A stretch of DNA of 29,919 nt, taken from NCBI GenBank assembly GCA_046726215.1, contig JBKPAA010000136.1, forward strand, positions 1 to 29,919, read 5' to 3'. This document shows positions 1 through 7,560 of this stretch, one piece after another. The position numbers and the translations under genes were made by a program. The DNA comes from DASQUK01 sp046726215. Lineage in GTDB: Bacteria; Actinomycetota; Acidimicrobiia; Acidimicrobiales; VFJN01. The notes under the pieces were generated by a model. It did not search any database, was not told the origin of the DNA, and saw nothing but the letters and a program-made list of their open reading frames with translations. Every line of letters starts with the position of its first letter. Position 1 is the first letter of the stretch.

Positions 1-88
1 CCTTCTCGCCCATGCGCATGACCGAGCCCTTGCCGAACTGCTTCTCGATCTGGCTGAGGGCCATGTCGAGGTTCTTCTGACGATCCAC
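1..88 (-). CDS. recA: RecA recombinase, N-terminal fragment (runs off the window)
   Basis: Only the first 29 codons are present; the gene continues beyond position 1. The peptide starts MDRQKNLDMALSQIEKQF and goes on through GKGSVMRMGEK, the conserved RecA N-terminal helix and the entry to the core ATPase. RecA forms the ATP-dependent filament on single-stranded DNA for homologous recombination and acts as co-protease for LexA self-cleavage. The start is a GTG at 88-86, chosen because an AAGGA Shine-Dalgarno lies at 101-97 with an 8-nt spacer and because the protein begins at the usual family position. It is the last gene of the ftsK-rimO-pgsA-cinA-thpR-recA block but has its own SOS-type promoter upstream. 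Confidence 0.95.
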   Translation of the reverse strand, partial: MDRQKNLDMALSQIEKQFGKGSVMRMGEK

Positions 89-252
89 CGGTGTGGTCCT
101 TTCTGCGGTGGTGCGGTTGTGGCGGCGACGGGACCCGGCGCTGCCGGCTAACCCCGATGCGATCTCGAAGCCCAGGCTCCGACGGCGATCTCGATGACCT
201 TCCCTTGACCTTAGAGAGAGGGTGTGACAATTAGGGCGCCTCGAACGACATC

Positions 253-281
253 ACTGTAGTTTCGAACGCCTGTTCGTTCAA
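253..281 (-). promoter_or_regulatory. recA promoter (-35 TTGAAC, 17-bp spacer, -10 TACAGT)
   Basis: Reading the minus strand, TTGAAC at 281-276 is followed after exactly 17 bp by TACAGT at 258-253. Both are reasonable sigma-70-type hexamers and the spacing is ideal. Transcription would start near 246, giving a leader of about 160 nt before the GTG of recA. That leader (89-246) holds a 10-bp direct repeat, TCGAGATCGC (plus-strand copies at 159-168 and 185-194), and a small CCGGC/GCCGG hairpin at 135-147, neither of known function. The LexA box lies inside the spacer, so repressor and RNA polymerase would compete. Confidence 0.7.
262..277. promoter_or_regulatory. LexA (SOS) box of recA
   Basis: The sequence TCGAACGCCTGTTCGT has the GAAC-N4-GTTC core of the Gram-positive/actinobacterial LexA box (consensus TCGAAC-N4-GTTCGA), with 11 of 12 defined positions matching. 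It sits between the -35 and -10 of the recA promoter and touches the -35, the expected place for an SOS operator. Confidence 0.85.
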
Positions 282-283
282 GC

Positions 284-299
284 ACCAACGCCTGTTCGC
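284..299. promoter_or_regulatory. Second, degenerate LexA-like box
   Basis: ACCAACGCCTGTTCGC repeats 12 consecutive bases (AACGCCTGTTCG) of the main LexA box, displaced by 22 bp. The left half-site has CAAC instead of GAAC, so it should be weaker alone. The 22-bp spacing is about two helical turns, which would place two LexA dimers on the same face of the DNA just upstream of the -35. Confidence 0.45.
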
Positions 300-325
300 C
301 GGTGCCGCCACGGAATCGCCCTCAC

Positions 326-850
326 TCAGCCCAGGTGGCGCACGTAGATGTCCTCGTATCGGGCACCGCCCCGACCCAGGTGGCTCCGCACCACTCGGAT
401 GTCGGGCACGGCGAACCGTGCCGACAGTGGGCGTCCCACGATCCCGCCGGCCAGGCGCCGGGCGCTCCCCCGTGCGGACCGGGCCAAGCGGGCCAGCGTG
501 ACGTGCCCCCGGAAGGGCCGATCCTCGTGAGGCCGGCCGAGCGTCCTCGTGGCCTTGATGACGGCGCCCGCGAGGTCGTCGAGCCCGCCGACCGGGAGCG
601 CCACGACCTGGCGCGACAACGTCTCGACCACCGGGCCGACGGTCGCCTCGCAGGCGACGAGCCCGGCGGCATCGGCCCCGTCGAGGGCCTCGACCACGGC
701 CGTGGGATCCTCGACCTCCCCCAGGAACCGCAGCGTCACGTGCCACTGGTCGCGAGTGGTCCAGCGCAGGCCGGCCTGCGCCCGCCGGGGCAGGTCGGCG
801 ATCATGTCGAGCACGTCGTCGGGCGGGCGCACACCGACGAAGAGCCGCAT
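326..850 (-). CDS. thpR: RNA 2',3'-cyclic phosphodiesterase (2'-5' RNA ligase family)
   Basis: A 174-residue protein of the 2H phosphoesterase superfamily. It carries the two diagnostic H-x-T-x motifs as HVTL at residues 37-40 and HVTL at 116-119, one in each half of the bilobal fold; the two histidines form the active site. The family hydrolyses 2',3'-cyclic phosphate RNA ends to 2'-phosphates, and ligation is the reverse, minor activity. N-terminus MRLFVGVRPP and length are typical. It starts 6 bp after the cinA stop, so it is almost certainly cotranscribed with cinA. A place between cinA and recA is not the arrangement I know best (in mycobacteria other genes occupy it), and its role there is unknown. 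Confidence 0.9.
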   Translation of the reverse strand: MRLFVGVRPPDDVLDMIADLPRRAQAGLRWTTRDQWHVTLRFLGEVEDPTAVVEALDGADAAGLVACEATVGPVVETLSRQVVALPVGGLDDLAGAVIKATRTLGRPHEDRPFRGHVTLARLARSARGSARRLAGGIVGRPLSARFAVPDIRVVRSHLGRGGARYEDIYVRHLG

Positions 851-856
851 GACAGC

Positions 857-2146
857 CTAGGAGATCGGCTCGCGGTCCCGGGACGGCGCCTCGGCCGACG
901 CGTCCAGCCTCCGCCGCAACAGATCCAGCAGCGAGATGCAGGCGAACTGGCGGACCCGATCGCGATCGCCCGGCAGCCCGACCCGCACCACGACGGGCTC
1001 GCGGTCGCCCATGGCCACCGCCATGAACACCGTTCCGGGCCTTTGGCCCTCCTGCTCGTCGGGCCCGGCCACGCCGGTGACGCCGAGGCCGACGTCGGCG
1101 CCGAGCCGGCGCCGCACCCCGGCCGCCATTGCCGCTGCCGCCTCGGCCGTGACCACGGGCCCCTCGGGCACCCCCAGCAGGTCGTGCTTCAAGTCGGTGG
1201 CGTACGACACGATGCCGCCCCGGAACCAGCCGCTCGCGCCCGGCACGTTCACCAGCCGGGAGGCCACCAGCCCCCCGGTGAGCGACTCCGCCACCGCCAG
1301 CGTGAGGCCCCGCCGGACCAGGTCCTTCGCCACCGCGTGCTCCATCGTCTCGTCGTCGACCCCGAACACGATGTCGCCGAGGATGCCCCGCACCACCCAT
1401 TCCTCGTCGTCGAGCAGCCGGCGGGCGCGGTCCTCGTCGTCGGCCTTGACGGTGATGCGGACCTTCAGCCCCTCGATCCCGCTGGCCAGAAACGCCAGGG
1501 TGGGCGCCTCCGGCCCCGCGTCGTCGAGCTCGGCCATGTGCCCGGCCAGCCTCTCGGCCAGGCCCGACTCGCTGTCGCCCCACGTGCGCAGCGTCCGGGA
1601 GCGGATGATCGACACCTTCCCCGCCCGCCGCCGCAGGTCGGGCAGCACGGCGCCCGACACGATGTCCTGCATCTCGTAGGGAACGCCGGGCACGGCGTAG
1701 ATCACCTTGCCGCCCTCGCCCACCGGGCAGATGAGCCCCGGCGCCGTGCCCGGCTGGGGGTCGGCGATGGCGGTGGCACCCTCGGGGACCTGCGCTTGGC
1801 GCAGGTTGTTGGCTGGCATCCGCCGGCCCCGGGCGGCGAAGCGCTCGAGGATGCGGTCGACGACCTCGTCGTCCTGCACCAGCCCCACGCCCATCACCCG
1901 GGCGATGGCGTTGCGGGTGATGTCGTCCTGGGTGGGACCCAGGCCGCCGCACGCGATGACTGCGTCCGCCCGACCGAGCGCCAGTTCCAGGGCGCCGACG
2001 ATGCGCTCGAGGTTGTCGCCAACCGTCTGCTGGTGGGTGCAGTCGATGCCGGCCAGGGCCAGCTGCTCACCGATCCACGCGGAGTTGGTGTCGACCACCT
2101 GGCCCAGCAGCAGCTCGGTGCCGACGGCGACGATCTCGCAGCGCAT
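857..2146 (-). CDS. cinA: CinA-family protein (competence/damage-inducible; NMN amidohydrolase domain)
   Basis: A 429-residue, full-length two-domain CinA. The N-terminal molybdopterin-binding-like (MoCF/COG1058) domain starts MRCEIVAVGTELLLG and has GGLGPTQDD at 67-75 and PGVPYEM at 153-159. The C-terminal CinA domain has AESLTGG at 286-292, followed by GGIVSYATDLK, the region of the nicotinamide-mononucleotide deamidase active site in PncC-type proteins. It probably acts in pyridine nucleotide salvage (ADP-ribose/NMN handling); the competence link is historical. The start is fixed by a TGATG junction: the pgsA stop (2148-2146) shares one base with this ATG (2146-2144), implying translational coupling. 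The frame stays open upstream through pgsA, but that extension is antisense-like and not credible. Confidence 0.93.
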   Translation of the reverse strand: MRCEIVAVGTELLLGQVVDTNSAWIGEQLALAGIDCTHQQTVGDNLERIVGALELALGRADAVIACGGLGPTQDDITRNAIARVMGVGLVQDDEVVDRILERFAARGRRMPANNLRQAQVPEGATAIADPQPGTAPGLICPVGEGGKVIYAVPGVPYEMQDIVSGAVLPDLRRRAGKVSIIRSRTLRTWGDSESGLAERLAGHMAELDDAGPEAPTLAFLASGIEGLKVRITVKADDEDRARRLLDDEEWVVRGILGDIVFGVDDETMEHAVAKDLVRRGLTLAVAESLTGGLVASRLVNVPGASGWFRGGIVSYATDLKHDLLGVPEGPVVTAEAAAAMAAGVRRRLGADVGLGVTGVAGPDEQEGQRPGTVFMAVAMGDREPVVVRVGLPGDRDRVRQFACISLLDLLRRRLDASAEAPSRDREPIS

Positions 2147-2754
2147 CAGGTCCCCTCCCCCAGCATCTCGCCGCCGGTCGACGCGACGACGCCCCGGACG
2201 CCCCCGACCGCGGTGGCGCGGCTGCCTTCGAGCACGTACTGCACACCCGTGACGAGGGTCAGCACCACCGCAACCCACAGCGTGGCGTCGGCGACCCAGG
2301 CGTGGTGATCGGCGATCGGCGGGGCCAGTGCCAGCGCCACCGCCAGCGACTGCACCACCGTCTTGATCTTGGCCCAGAAGCGCGCCGGCACCGCCAGGCC
2401 CCGGCGGCCCCAATACGAGCGGAACACCGAGATGCCCACCTCGCGGGCCGTGATGAGGAGGACCGGCAGCCACCAGAACGCGCCTTCGACCACCAGCGCC
2501 CACATCGCCCCCAGAACGAGCGCCTTGTCCGCCAGCGGATCCAGGAACGCGCCCGACCGGGTGGTGCCCATGCGCCGGGCCAGCCAGCCGTCGACGCCGT
2601 CGGTCGCCGCCAGCACCGACCATATGGCGAAGGTGCCGTACGCCGGTCCCGATGCGATGATCAACCCGCACAGCAACGGGGCGAGCACCAATCGCGTCGT
2701 GGTGACGGCGTTCGCGGGGGTGGCGAGGGCCGACGGCCCGAACGAGCTGGCCAC
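2146..2754 (-). CDS. pgsA: CDP-diacylglycerol-glycerol-3-phosphate phosphatidyltransferase
   Basis: A 202-residue integral membrane CDP-alcohol phosphatidyltransferase. The family signature D-x2-DG-x2-AR...G-x3-D-x3-D is complete: D52, D55-G56, A59-R60, G68, D72 and D76. These residues bind the metal ions and CDP-diacylglycerol. Several hydrophobic segments fit the six-helix fold. The usual reaction makes phosphatidylglycerol phosphate, the first committed step to phosphatidylglycerol and cardiolipin; the exact alcohol acceptor cannot be proved from sequence, but the rimO-pgsA-cinA-recA context supports PgsA. The start is GTG 2754-2752, with a GAGG Shine-Dalgarno overlapping the rimO stop codon (2767-2765). 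Its end overlaps the cinA start by one base. Confidence 0.92.
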   Translation of the reverse strand: MASSFGPSALATPANAVTTTRLVLAPLLCGLIIASGPAYGTFAIWSVLAATDGVDGWLARRMGTTRSGAFLDPLADKALVLGAMWALVVEGAFWWLPVLLITAREVGISVFRSYWGRRGLAVPARFWAKIKTVVQSLAVALALAPPIADHHAWVADATLWVAVVLTLVTGVQYVLEGSRATAVGGVRGVVASTGGEMLGEGT

Positions 2755-2764
2755 TAGCCAAACC

Positions 2765-4027
2765 TCACGGCGCGACCTCCGCTTCGAGGTCCGGGCCGGC
2801 GGCGCCGGTGATCGTCGCCTTCACCAGCTCGCCCACCGACACGTCCGGGGGCACCCAAACGATCCCATCGATCTCGGGTGCCTCGCGGTGGCTGCGGGCC
2901 ACGCCGGGAGCGTCGACAAGCACCTCCAGCACGCTGCCGATCAGCGCGTCTCGACGGCGGGCCGTGATCCCGTCCTGCAGCTCGCCCAGCTCGGCCAGCC
3001 GCTCACCGACCAGGGAGGCGTCGACCTTGTCGTCGAGCCGGGCGGCGAGCGTGCCCGCCTCCTCGCTGTACGCGAACAATCCCGCCCAGTCGAGGTCCGC
3101 TCGGGCCAGGAAGGACAGCAGCTGGTCGTGGTCGTCCTCGGTCTCGCCCGGATAGCCGACGATGAAGTTGGACCGGAACGCCGCCTCCGGGACGCGGCGC
3201 CGGATGTCGTCGATGCGCCGGAGGAAGCGGTCGCCGTCGCCCCAGCGCCGCATCCTGCGGAGGAGCCCGCGGGAAGCGTGTTGCAGGGACAGGTCGAAGT
3301 AGGGCACGCCGCTGGCGCACACGGCGTCGATCAGCTCGTCGGTGAGGTCGGACGGATACAGGTACAGCAGACGGACACGATCGACGCGACGGGCCACAGC
3401 CCGCACCAGCGGCACGATCCGGCGCCGACCGCGTCCCTGGTCACGGCCGAATGACGCCAGGTCCTGGGCCACCAGCACGACCTCGCGCACCCCCGCGTCG
3501 GCCAGGCCCTCGACCTCGGCCAGGATCGAGGCGATGGAACGGCTGCGCTGCTTGCCCCGGAACGTCGGGATGGCGCAGAAGCCGCAGGCCCGGTCGCAGC
3601 CCTCGGCCACCTTGACGTACGCCCACGGCGCGGTGGGTGCTGGTCGCGGGAGATTGAGCAGGTCGAAGGCGGGCACCCGCGTGTCGCCGCGCCGGGTCGG
3701 CCCCAACGTCACCGGCACGCCGAACCCGGCCACCGCGTCCACCTCGGGGAGCGCGGCCACCAGGTCGGACCCGTAACGCTCGGCCAGGCACCCCGTCACC
3801 ACCAGGTCGGCGCCGGACGGCTTGCGTTCGGCCAGGCCCAGGATGGCGTCGACCGACTCCTGCCGAGCCTCCTCGATGAAAGCGCAGGTGTTGACCACCA
3901 CCAGGTCGGCACCCTCGGGCGCGGTCGCCGGGACGAGGCCATCGGCGAGCATCGTCCCGGCCAGCTTGTCCGAGTCGACCTGGTTCTTCGGACAGCCCAA
4001 CGTCTCCACCCAAAAGGTGCGGGGCAT
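2765..4027 (-). CDS. rimO: Ribosomal protein uS12 methylthiotransferase RimO
   Basis: A 420-residue radical-SAM methylthiotransferase. The N-terminal UPF0004 domain has the cluster cysteines C12 (GCPKNQVDSD), C48 (NTCAF) and C80 (TGCL). The radical-SAM core has C144, C148 and C151 in CDRACGFC, and the C-terminus is a TRAM-like domain. GCPKNQVDSD is characteristic of RimO rather than MiaB. The enzyme adds a methylthio group to the conserved aspartate of ribosomal protein S12. I prefer ATG 4027-4025 over an in-frame GTG at 4066, because MPRTFWVETLGCPKN is the standard family N-terminus and a -10-like TAGCCT lies 7 nt before this ATG. The pgsA start follows 10 bp after its stop. Confidence 0.94.
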   Translation of the reverse strand: MPRTFWVETLGCPKNQVDSDKLAGTMLADGLVPATAPEGADLVVVNTCAFIEEARQESVDAILGLAERKPSGADLVVTGCLAERYGSDLVAALPEVDAVAGFGVPVTLGPTRRGDTRVPAFDLLNLPRPAPTAPWAYVKVAEGCDRACGFCAIPTFRGKQRSRSIASILAEVEGLADAGVREVVLVAQDLASFGRDQGRGRRRIVPLVRAVARRVDRVRLLYLYPSDLTDELIDAVCASGVPYFDLSLQHASRGLLRRMRRWGDGDRFLRRIDDIRRRVPEAAFRSNFIVGYPGETEDDHDQLLSFLARADLDWAGLFAYSEEAGTLAARLDDKVDASLVGERLAELGELQDGITARRRDALIGSVLEVLVDAPGVARSHREAPEIDGIVWVPPDVSVGELVKATITGAAGPDLEAEVAP

Positions 4028-4034
4028 CCAGGCA

Positions 4035-4040
4035 AGGCTA
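4035..4040 (-). promoter_or_regulatory. -10-like TAGCCT before rimO (leaderless start)
   Basis: TAGCCT on the minus strand ends 7 nt before the rimO ATG, with no Shine-Dalgarno between. The same hexamer at the same distance precedes the winged-helix gene (15255) and the SURF1 gene (17377). An inverted GAAC-CT-GTTC element (4044-4053) lies just upstream; its 2-bp spacer is too short for a LexA site. Confidence 0.45.
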
Positions 4041-4099
4041 CTGGAACCTGTTCTGGCGTCCCCCACCTGGATATGCGAGGTGAGGGGCGCCGGAACGAG

Positions 4100-6724
4100 T
4101 TACTCGGTATGGATCGCGTCGAGCACGTTCATGCGGCTCGCCCGCCACGCCGGAAGCAGCGCGGCGACGATCCCGGCAGCGGCCGCGATCACGACCACGC
4201 CGATCACCTGGACGAAGGGGATCCGGAACTCGGTGAACCCCTGGTCGCTCAACGCGGTGATGAGGCCCCAACCGCCGAGCATGCCCACGGCCAACCCCAG
4301 CACGGTGCCGAACACGGCGATGATGGCGGACTCCCAGCGAATGGTGGACCGCAGCTGCCGCCGGGACGTGCCCACCGCCCGCAGCAGCCCGAGCTCCCGG
4401 GTCCGCTCGATGACCGACAGCGCGATCGTGTTGGCGATGCCGATCAGGGCGATGATCAGGGCGAGCGCAAGCAGGCCGAGCATCAGCCGGAGGATTGTGT
4501 TGAGCTGGCCGGCGAAGGCGTCCTTGTACTCGTCGACGCTCTGGACCTCGGCGGTGGGGAAGTCCTTCACGGCCGCCTCGAGCTTGGGCTGGACCTCGGC
4601 GACCGACACGCCCGGCTCGAGCTTGACGAACACGCTGCTGTCGGTGACGTCGGCGGCGCCCACCGCCGCGTCGTAGTCGTCGAGCCCGAGCACGAAGTCC
4701 CCTATGGCGCCTCCCTCCTGCTCGGTGTCGTAGGTGCCACCCACGGTGTAGGTGTGCGAGCCGGTGTTGATGAAGTCGGCGCTGACCTCGTCGCCAACCG
4801 CCAGTCCGAGGTCTCTGGCCTTGTCCACAGTGAGCAGGACCGTTCCCGGCTCCAGCGACGACGACCCGGACTGGAGGCGCAACCCCAGCAGCTCGAACGC
4901 GCCCGGGGTGGTGCCGGCCACGGCGGTGTCGTCGCCCTCGACCCGTGCGGGCGAAAAGCGCAGCGGCACCACATCCGCAACACCGGGCACCTCGCTCACC
5001 CGCTCACCCACGTCGGTCGGCAGGCCGATCATCCCGAAGCTCCCTGCGTCGATCACGAAGTCGCCGTTGAACGAATCGTCGAGGAACGCGTCGATCGACG
5101 CCCGCAGCGAGGCGTTCACGACCAGGAAGAACGAGACGATCCCCACCCCGATCATCAACGCCTGGGCGGTGGCTGCGGTGCGCTTAGGGTTGCGCCCGGC
5201 GTTCTCCTTGGCGAGGTCCCCGGTCACCCCCCGGGCCCGCCCGATCGGCGCGCCGATGCCGCGGCTCAACGGCCGGGCGAGCACGGGGCCGAGCAGCAGC
5301 AAGCCGATGAAGGAGAGTCCCACGCCGATGCCCACGACTGCCGCGCTGTGGGCGTTGGCCCCAGTCACCACCAGCACAACTCCGCCGACCGTCGCCACCA
5401 GACCGAGGATCATCCGCAGCCGCGACTGACGGCCGGTCTCGATGGCGAGGTCGCGCATGGCTGCCACCGGGGGCACCCGCGAGGCCCGCCAGGCGGGCAC
5501 CAGGGCGGAGACGAGGGTCACGACCAGGCCCACGATCAGGGCGATGATCGCGGCGTTGGGCCGGACCACCAGGCTGCCCGGCAGGTCGAACAGGTTGACC
5601 AGCACCGACGCGACGCCGAGGCCGAGCAGGAAGCCGATGACCGAACCGAGGATGCCGATGGCGAGCGCCTCCACGAACACCGACCGGCGCACCTGCCGGC
5701 GGCTGGCGCCCACCGCCCGCATCAGCGCCATCTCCCGGCCCCGCTGCGCCACGATGATCGAGAACGAGTTGTAGATGACGAACACGCCGACCACGACGGC
5801 GATGCCGGCGAAGACCCCCAGGAAGATCGTGATGAACGACAGCTGATCCTTCACGTCGGACTGGCTCTCATCGGTGATCTGCTTGCCGGTGAGCACCTCC
5901 AGCCCGCGGTCGCCGTCGGCGGAGAGCTGCTTTTCGACGGAACGGGCGACCTCGGTCTGCGACACGCCCTGATCGGCCACGACGCCGATGCTGTCGAACT
6001 TGCCCGGCTCGCCGACCAGCCGCTGCGCCTCATCGGTCGTCCACAGCGCGTAGCTCGCGCCGCCCGGGCTGTCGGCGTTGCCGAAACGGGCGATCCCGAC
6101 CAGCTCGAAGTCCCCGGAGGCGGCGCCGGTCTGGATCGGCACCCGATCGCCCACGTGGTAGCCCGTGTCCTTGGCGCTGGCACGGTCGATGACCACCTCG
6201 CCGTCGGACTCCGGGGCCCGGCCCTCGGCGAGCGTGAAGCCGTTGAGCCTTTCGACCTCGCTCCAGTTGCCGCCGAACGTCGGCGGTCCCATCGCCGGGT
6301 TGCCCACCGGGTCGCCGTTCTTGTCGATGATCCGGGCGTATCCCTGGACGAAGCCCTCGGCCTCGGCCACGTCGGGCGCGCCGCGCACGTCGGCGACGAG
6401 CGACTCATCGACCCGGGTGCGGACCTCTCCGCCCATGCCGTCGTCGATGGTCTCGCTGGAACGCACGACCGCGTCGGTGCCCTCGAAGGCGGTGGCGAAC
6501 AGGTCGTCGAACGACTTGTTCATGGTGTCCGTGAGCATGAGCACACCGGCCACGAAGGCCACGCCGAGTGCCACTGCCAGCAGGGTGGACACCAGGCGTC
6601 CCTTGTGGTCCACGAGACCCCGGAGCGCCACCTTGGTCATCCCGCCTGCCGACTTGCGGCCGGCGACGGCCGGCGGTGGAGACGGGGGTGGCGGCGGGGG
6701 TGCGGTCTCGAGGTCGGTCGCCAT
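4100..6724 (-). CDS. ABC transporter permease, FtsX/MacB type
   Basis: An 874-residue membrane protein with two FtsX-like permease cores. The N-terminal part has a polyproline stretch (about residues 9-18), a first membrane helix after GRLVSTLLAVALG and a large extracytoplasmic MacB-PCD-like domain. Three membrane segments follow, beginning near LGVFAGIAVVVGVFVIYNSF with the typical AQRGREMALMRAVGASRRQV coupling motif. A second extracellular domain and a second FtsX core, with SVIERTRELGLLRAVGTSRRQL, complete it. These proteins couple cytoplasmic ATP hydrolysis to periplasmic or extracellular work, such as lipoprotein or peptide export or mechanotransmission; no substrate is visible here. The ATG follows the ATPase stop by 2 bp, so the two genes form one transporter operon. 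Confidence 0.93.
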   Translation of the reverse strand: MATDLETAPPPPPPSPPPAVAGRKSAGGMTKVALRGLVDHKGRLVSTLLAVALGVAFVAGVLMLTDTMNKSFDDLFATAFEGTDAVVRSSETIDDGMGGEVRTRVDESLVADVRGAPDVAEAEGFVQGYARIIDKNGDPVGNPAMGPPTFGGNWSEVERLNGFTLAEGRAPESDGEVVIDRASAKDTGYHVGDRVPIQTGAASGDFELVGIARFGNADSPGGASYALWTTDEAQRLVGEPGKFDSIGVVADQGVSQTEVARSVEKQLSADGDRGLEVLTGKQITDESQSDVKDQLSFITIFLGVFAGIAVVVGVFVIYNSFSIIVAQRGREMALMRAVGASRRQVRRSVFVEALAIGILGSVIGFLLGLGVASVLVNLFDLPGSLVVRPNAAIIALIVGLVVTLVSALVPAWRASRVPPVAAMRDLAIETGRQSRLRMILGLVATVGGVVLVVTGANAHSAAVVGIGVGLSFIGLLLLGPVLARPLSRGIGAPIGRARGVTGDLAKENAGRNPKRTAATAQALMIGVGIVSFFLVVNASLRASIDAFLDDSFNGDFVIDAGSFGMIGLPTDVGERVSEVPGVADVVPLRFSPARVEGDDTAVAGTTPGAFELLGLRLQSGSSSLEPGTVLLTVDKARDLGLAVGDEVSADFINTGSHTYTVGGTYDTEQEGGAIGDFVLGLDDYDAAVGAADVTDSSVFVKLEPGVSVAEVQPKLEAAVKDFPTAEVQSVDEYKDAFAGQLNTILRLMLGLLALALIIALIGIANTIALSVIERTRELGLLRAVGTSRRQLRSTIRWESAIIAVFGTVLGLAVGMLGGWGLITALSDQGFTEFRIPFVQVIGVVVIAAAAGIVAALLPAWRASRMNVLDAIHTE

Positions 6725-6726
6725 GT

Positions 6727-7500
6727 TCAGTCGCCGAACTGCTTCAGGCGGTCGAGGACGCGTTCGGCGGTGGGGTTCTCCATGTGGTCGACGATCCGCC
6801 CGTCGTTGAGGAACAGCACCGAGTCGGCGTAGGAGGCGGCGTTCGGGTCGTGGGTGACCATCACGATCGTCTGGTCCATCTCGCGTACGGCCCGGCGCAT
6901 GAAGTCGAGGATCTCGGCGCCCGAGCGGGAGTCGAGGTTGCCGGTGGGCTCGTCGGCGAAGATGATCTTCGGCTGGCTCGCCAGCGCTCGGGCCACGGCC
7001 ACCCGCTGCTGCTGCCCGCCGGAGAGCTCGCTCGGTCGGTGGCTCAGGCGATCGGCGAGGCCCGTGGTCTTGACCACCTGCTCGAGCCAGTGGGCGTCAG
7101 GCTTCTCGCCCGCCAGCGCCGACGGCAGCGTGATGTTCTCGATGGCGGTGAGGGTCGGGACCAGGTTGAACGCCTGGAACACGAAGCCGACGCTGTCGCG
7201 GCGGAGCCGCGTCAGGTCCTTGTCGCTGAGGGTGGTGAGGTCGGTCTCTCCGATGAACACCTTGCCCGAGGTCAGCGAGTCGAGCCCGGCGAGGCAGTGC
7301 ATCAGCGTCGACTTGCCGGAGCCCGACGGGCCCATGATCGCGGTGTATCGGCCGTCGGGCAGTTCGACCGTCACGTCGTCGAGGGCTACGACTGCGGTGT
7401 CACCGCTCCCGTAGATCTTGGTGGCGTCGACCGCCCGCGCTGCGGGGAGGGGTGCAGTGGCGGGTCCGGGCGCGTCGAGGGAATCCGCGGTCGAGGTCAT
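6727..7500 (-). CDS. ABC transporter ATP-binding protein (LolD/MacB-like)
   Basis: A 257-residue ABC ATPase with Walker A GPSGSGKST (57-65), Q-loop Q109 in VFQAFN, signature LSGGQQQ (159-165), Walker B IIFADEP (179-185) and a switch histidine in VTHD. The sequence FADEPTGNLDS is typical of the LolD/MacB/FtsE group that pairs with FtsX-type permeases, which agrees with the permease 2 bp downstream. I chose ATG 7500; an in-frame TTG at 7554 adds residues unlike the family, while a TACCTT hexamer sits 6 nt before this ATG. The pair lies between ftsK and rimO, genes usually closer together, so it may be a lineage-specific insertion. Confidence 0.94.
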   Translation of the reverse strand: MTSTADSLDAPGPATAPLPAARAVDATKIYGSGDTAVVALDDVTVELPDGRYTAIMGPSGSGKSTLMHCLAGLDSLTSGKVFIGETDLTTLSDKDLTRLRRDSVGFVFQAFNLVPTLTAIENITLPSALAGEKPDAHWLEQVVKTTGLADRLSHRPSELSGGQQQRVAVARALASQPKIIFADEPTGNLDSRSGAEILDFMRRAVREMDQTIVMVTHDPNAASYADSVLFLNDGRIVDHMENPTAERVLDRLKQFGD

Positions 7501-7506
7501 GACGCG

Positions 7507-7535
7507 AAGGTACGGCACGGGTGCTAGCCGGTCAT
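7507..7535 (-). promoter_or_regulatory. Candidate promoter of the ABC operon (-35 ATGACC, -10 TACCTT)
   Basis: TACCTT (7512-7507) ends 6 nt before the ATG at 7500, and ATGACC (7535-7530), 4/6 to the TTGACA consensus, lies 17 bp upstream of it. No Shine-Dalgarno is present, so the mRNA probably begins at or within a base or two of the start codon. Confidence 0.4.
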
Positions 7536-7560
7536 CAGCTTTTTGAGCGGTCAAACGTCA

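Noticed and set aside
857..2761. A 634-codon version of cinA
   Set aside because: The extra N-terminal part is pgsA read out of frame, and the TGATG junction marks the true start.
4044..4053. LexA box before rimO (GAAC-CT-GTTC)
   Set aside because: The two-base spacer is incompatible with known LexA sites.
4073..6832. A 919-codon open frame on the plus strand opposite the ABC permease, and many similar long frames elsewhere
   Set aside because: Proteins are rich in Arg/His/Gly/Pro with no domains, and lie antisense to genes with clear families. They are a result of high G+C and biased codon use.
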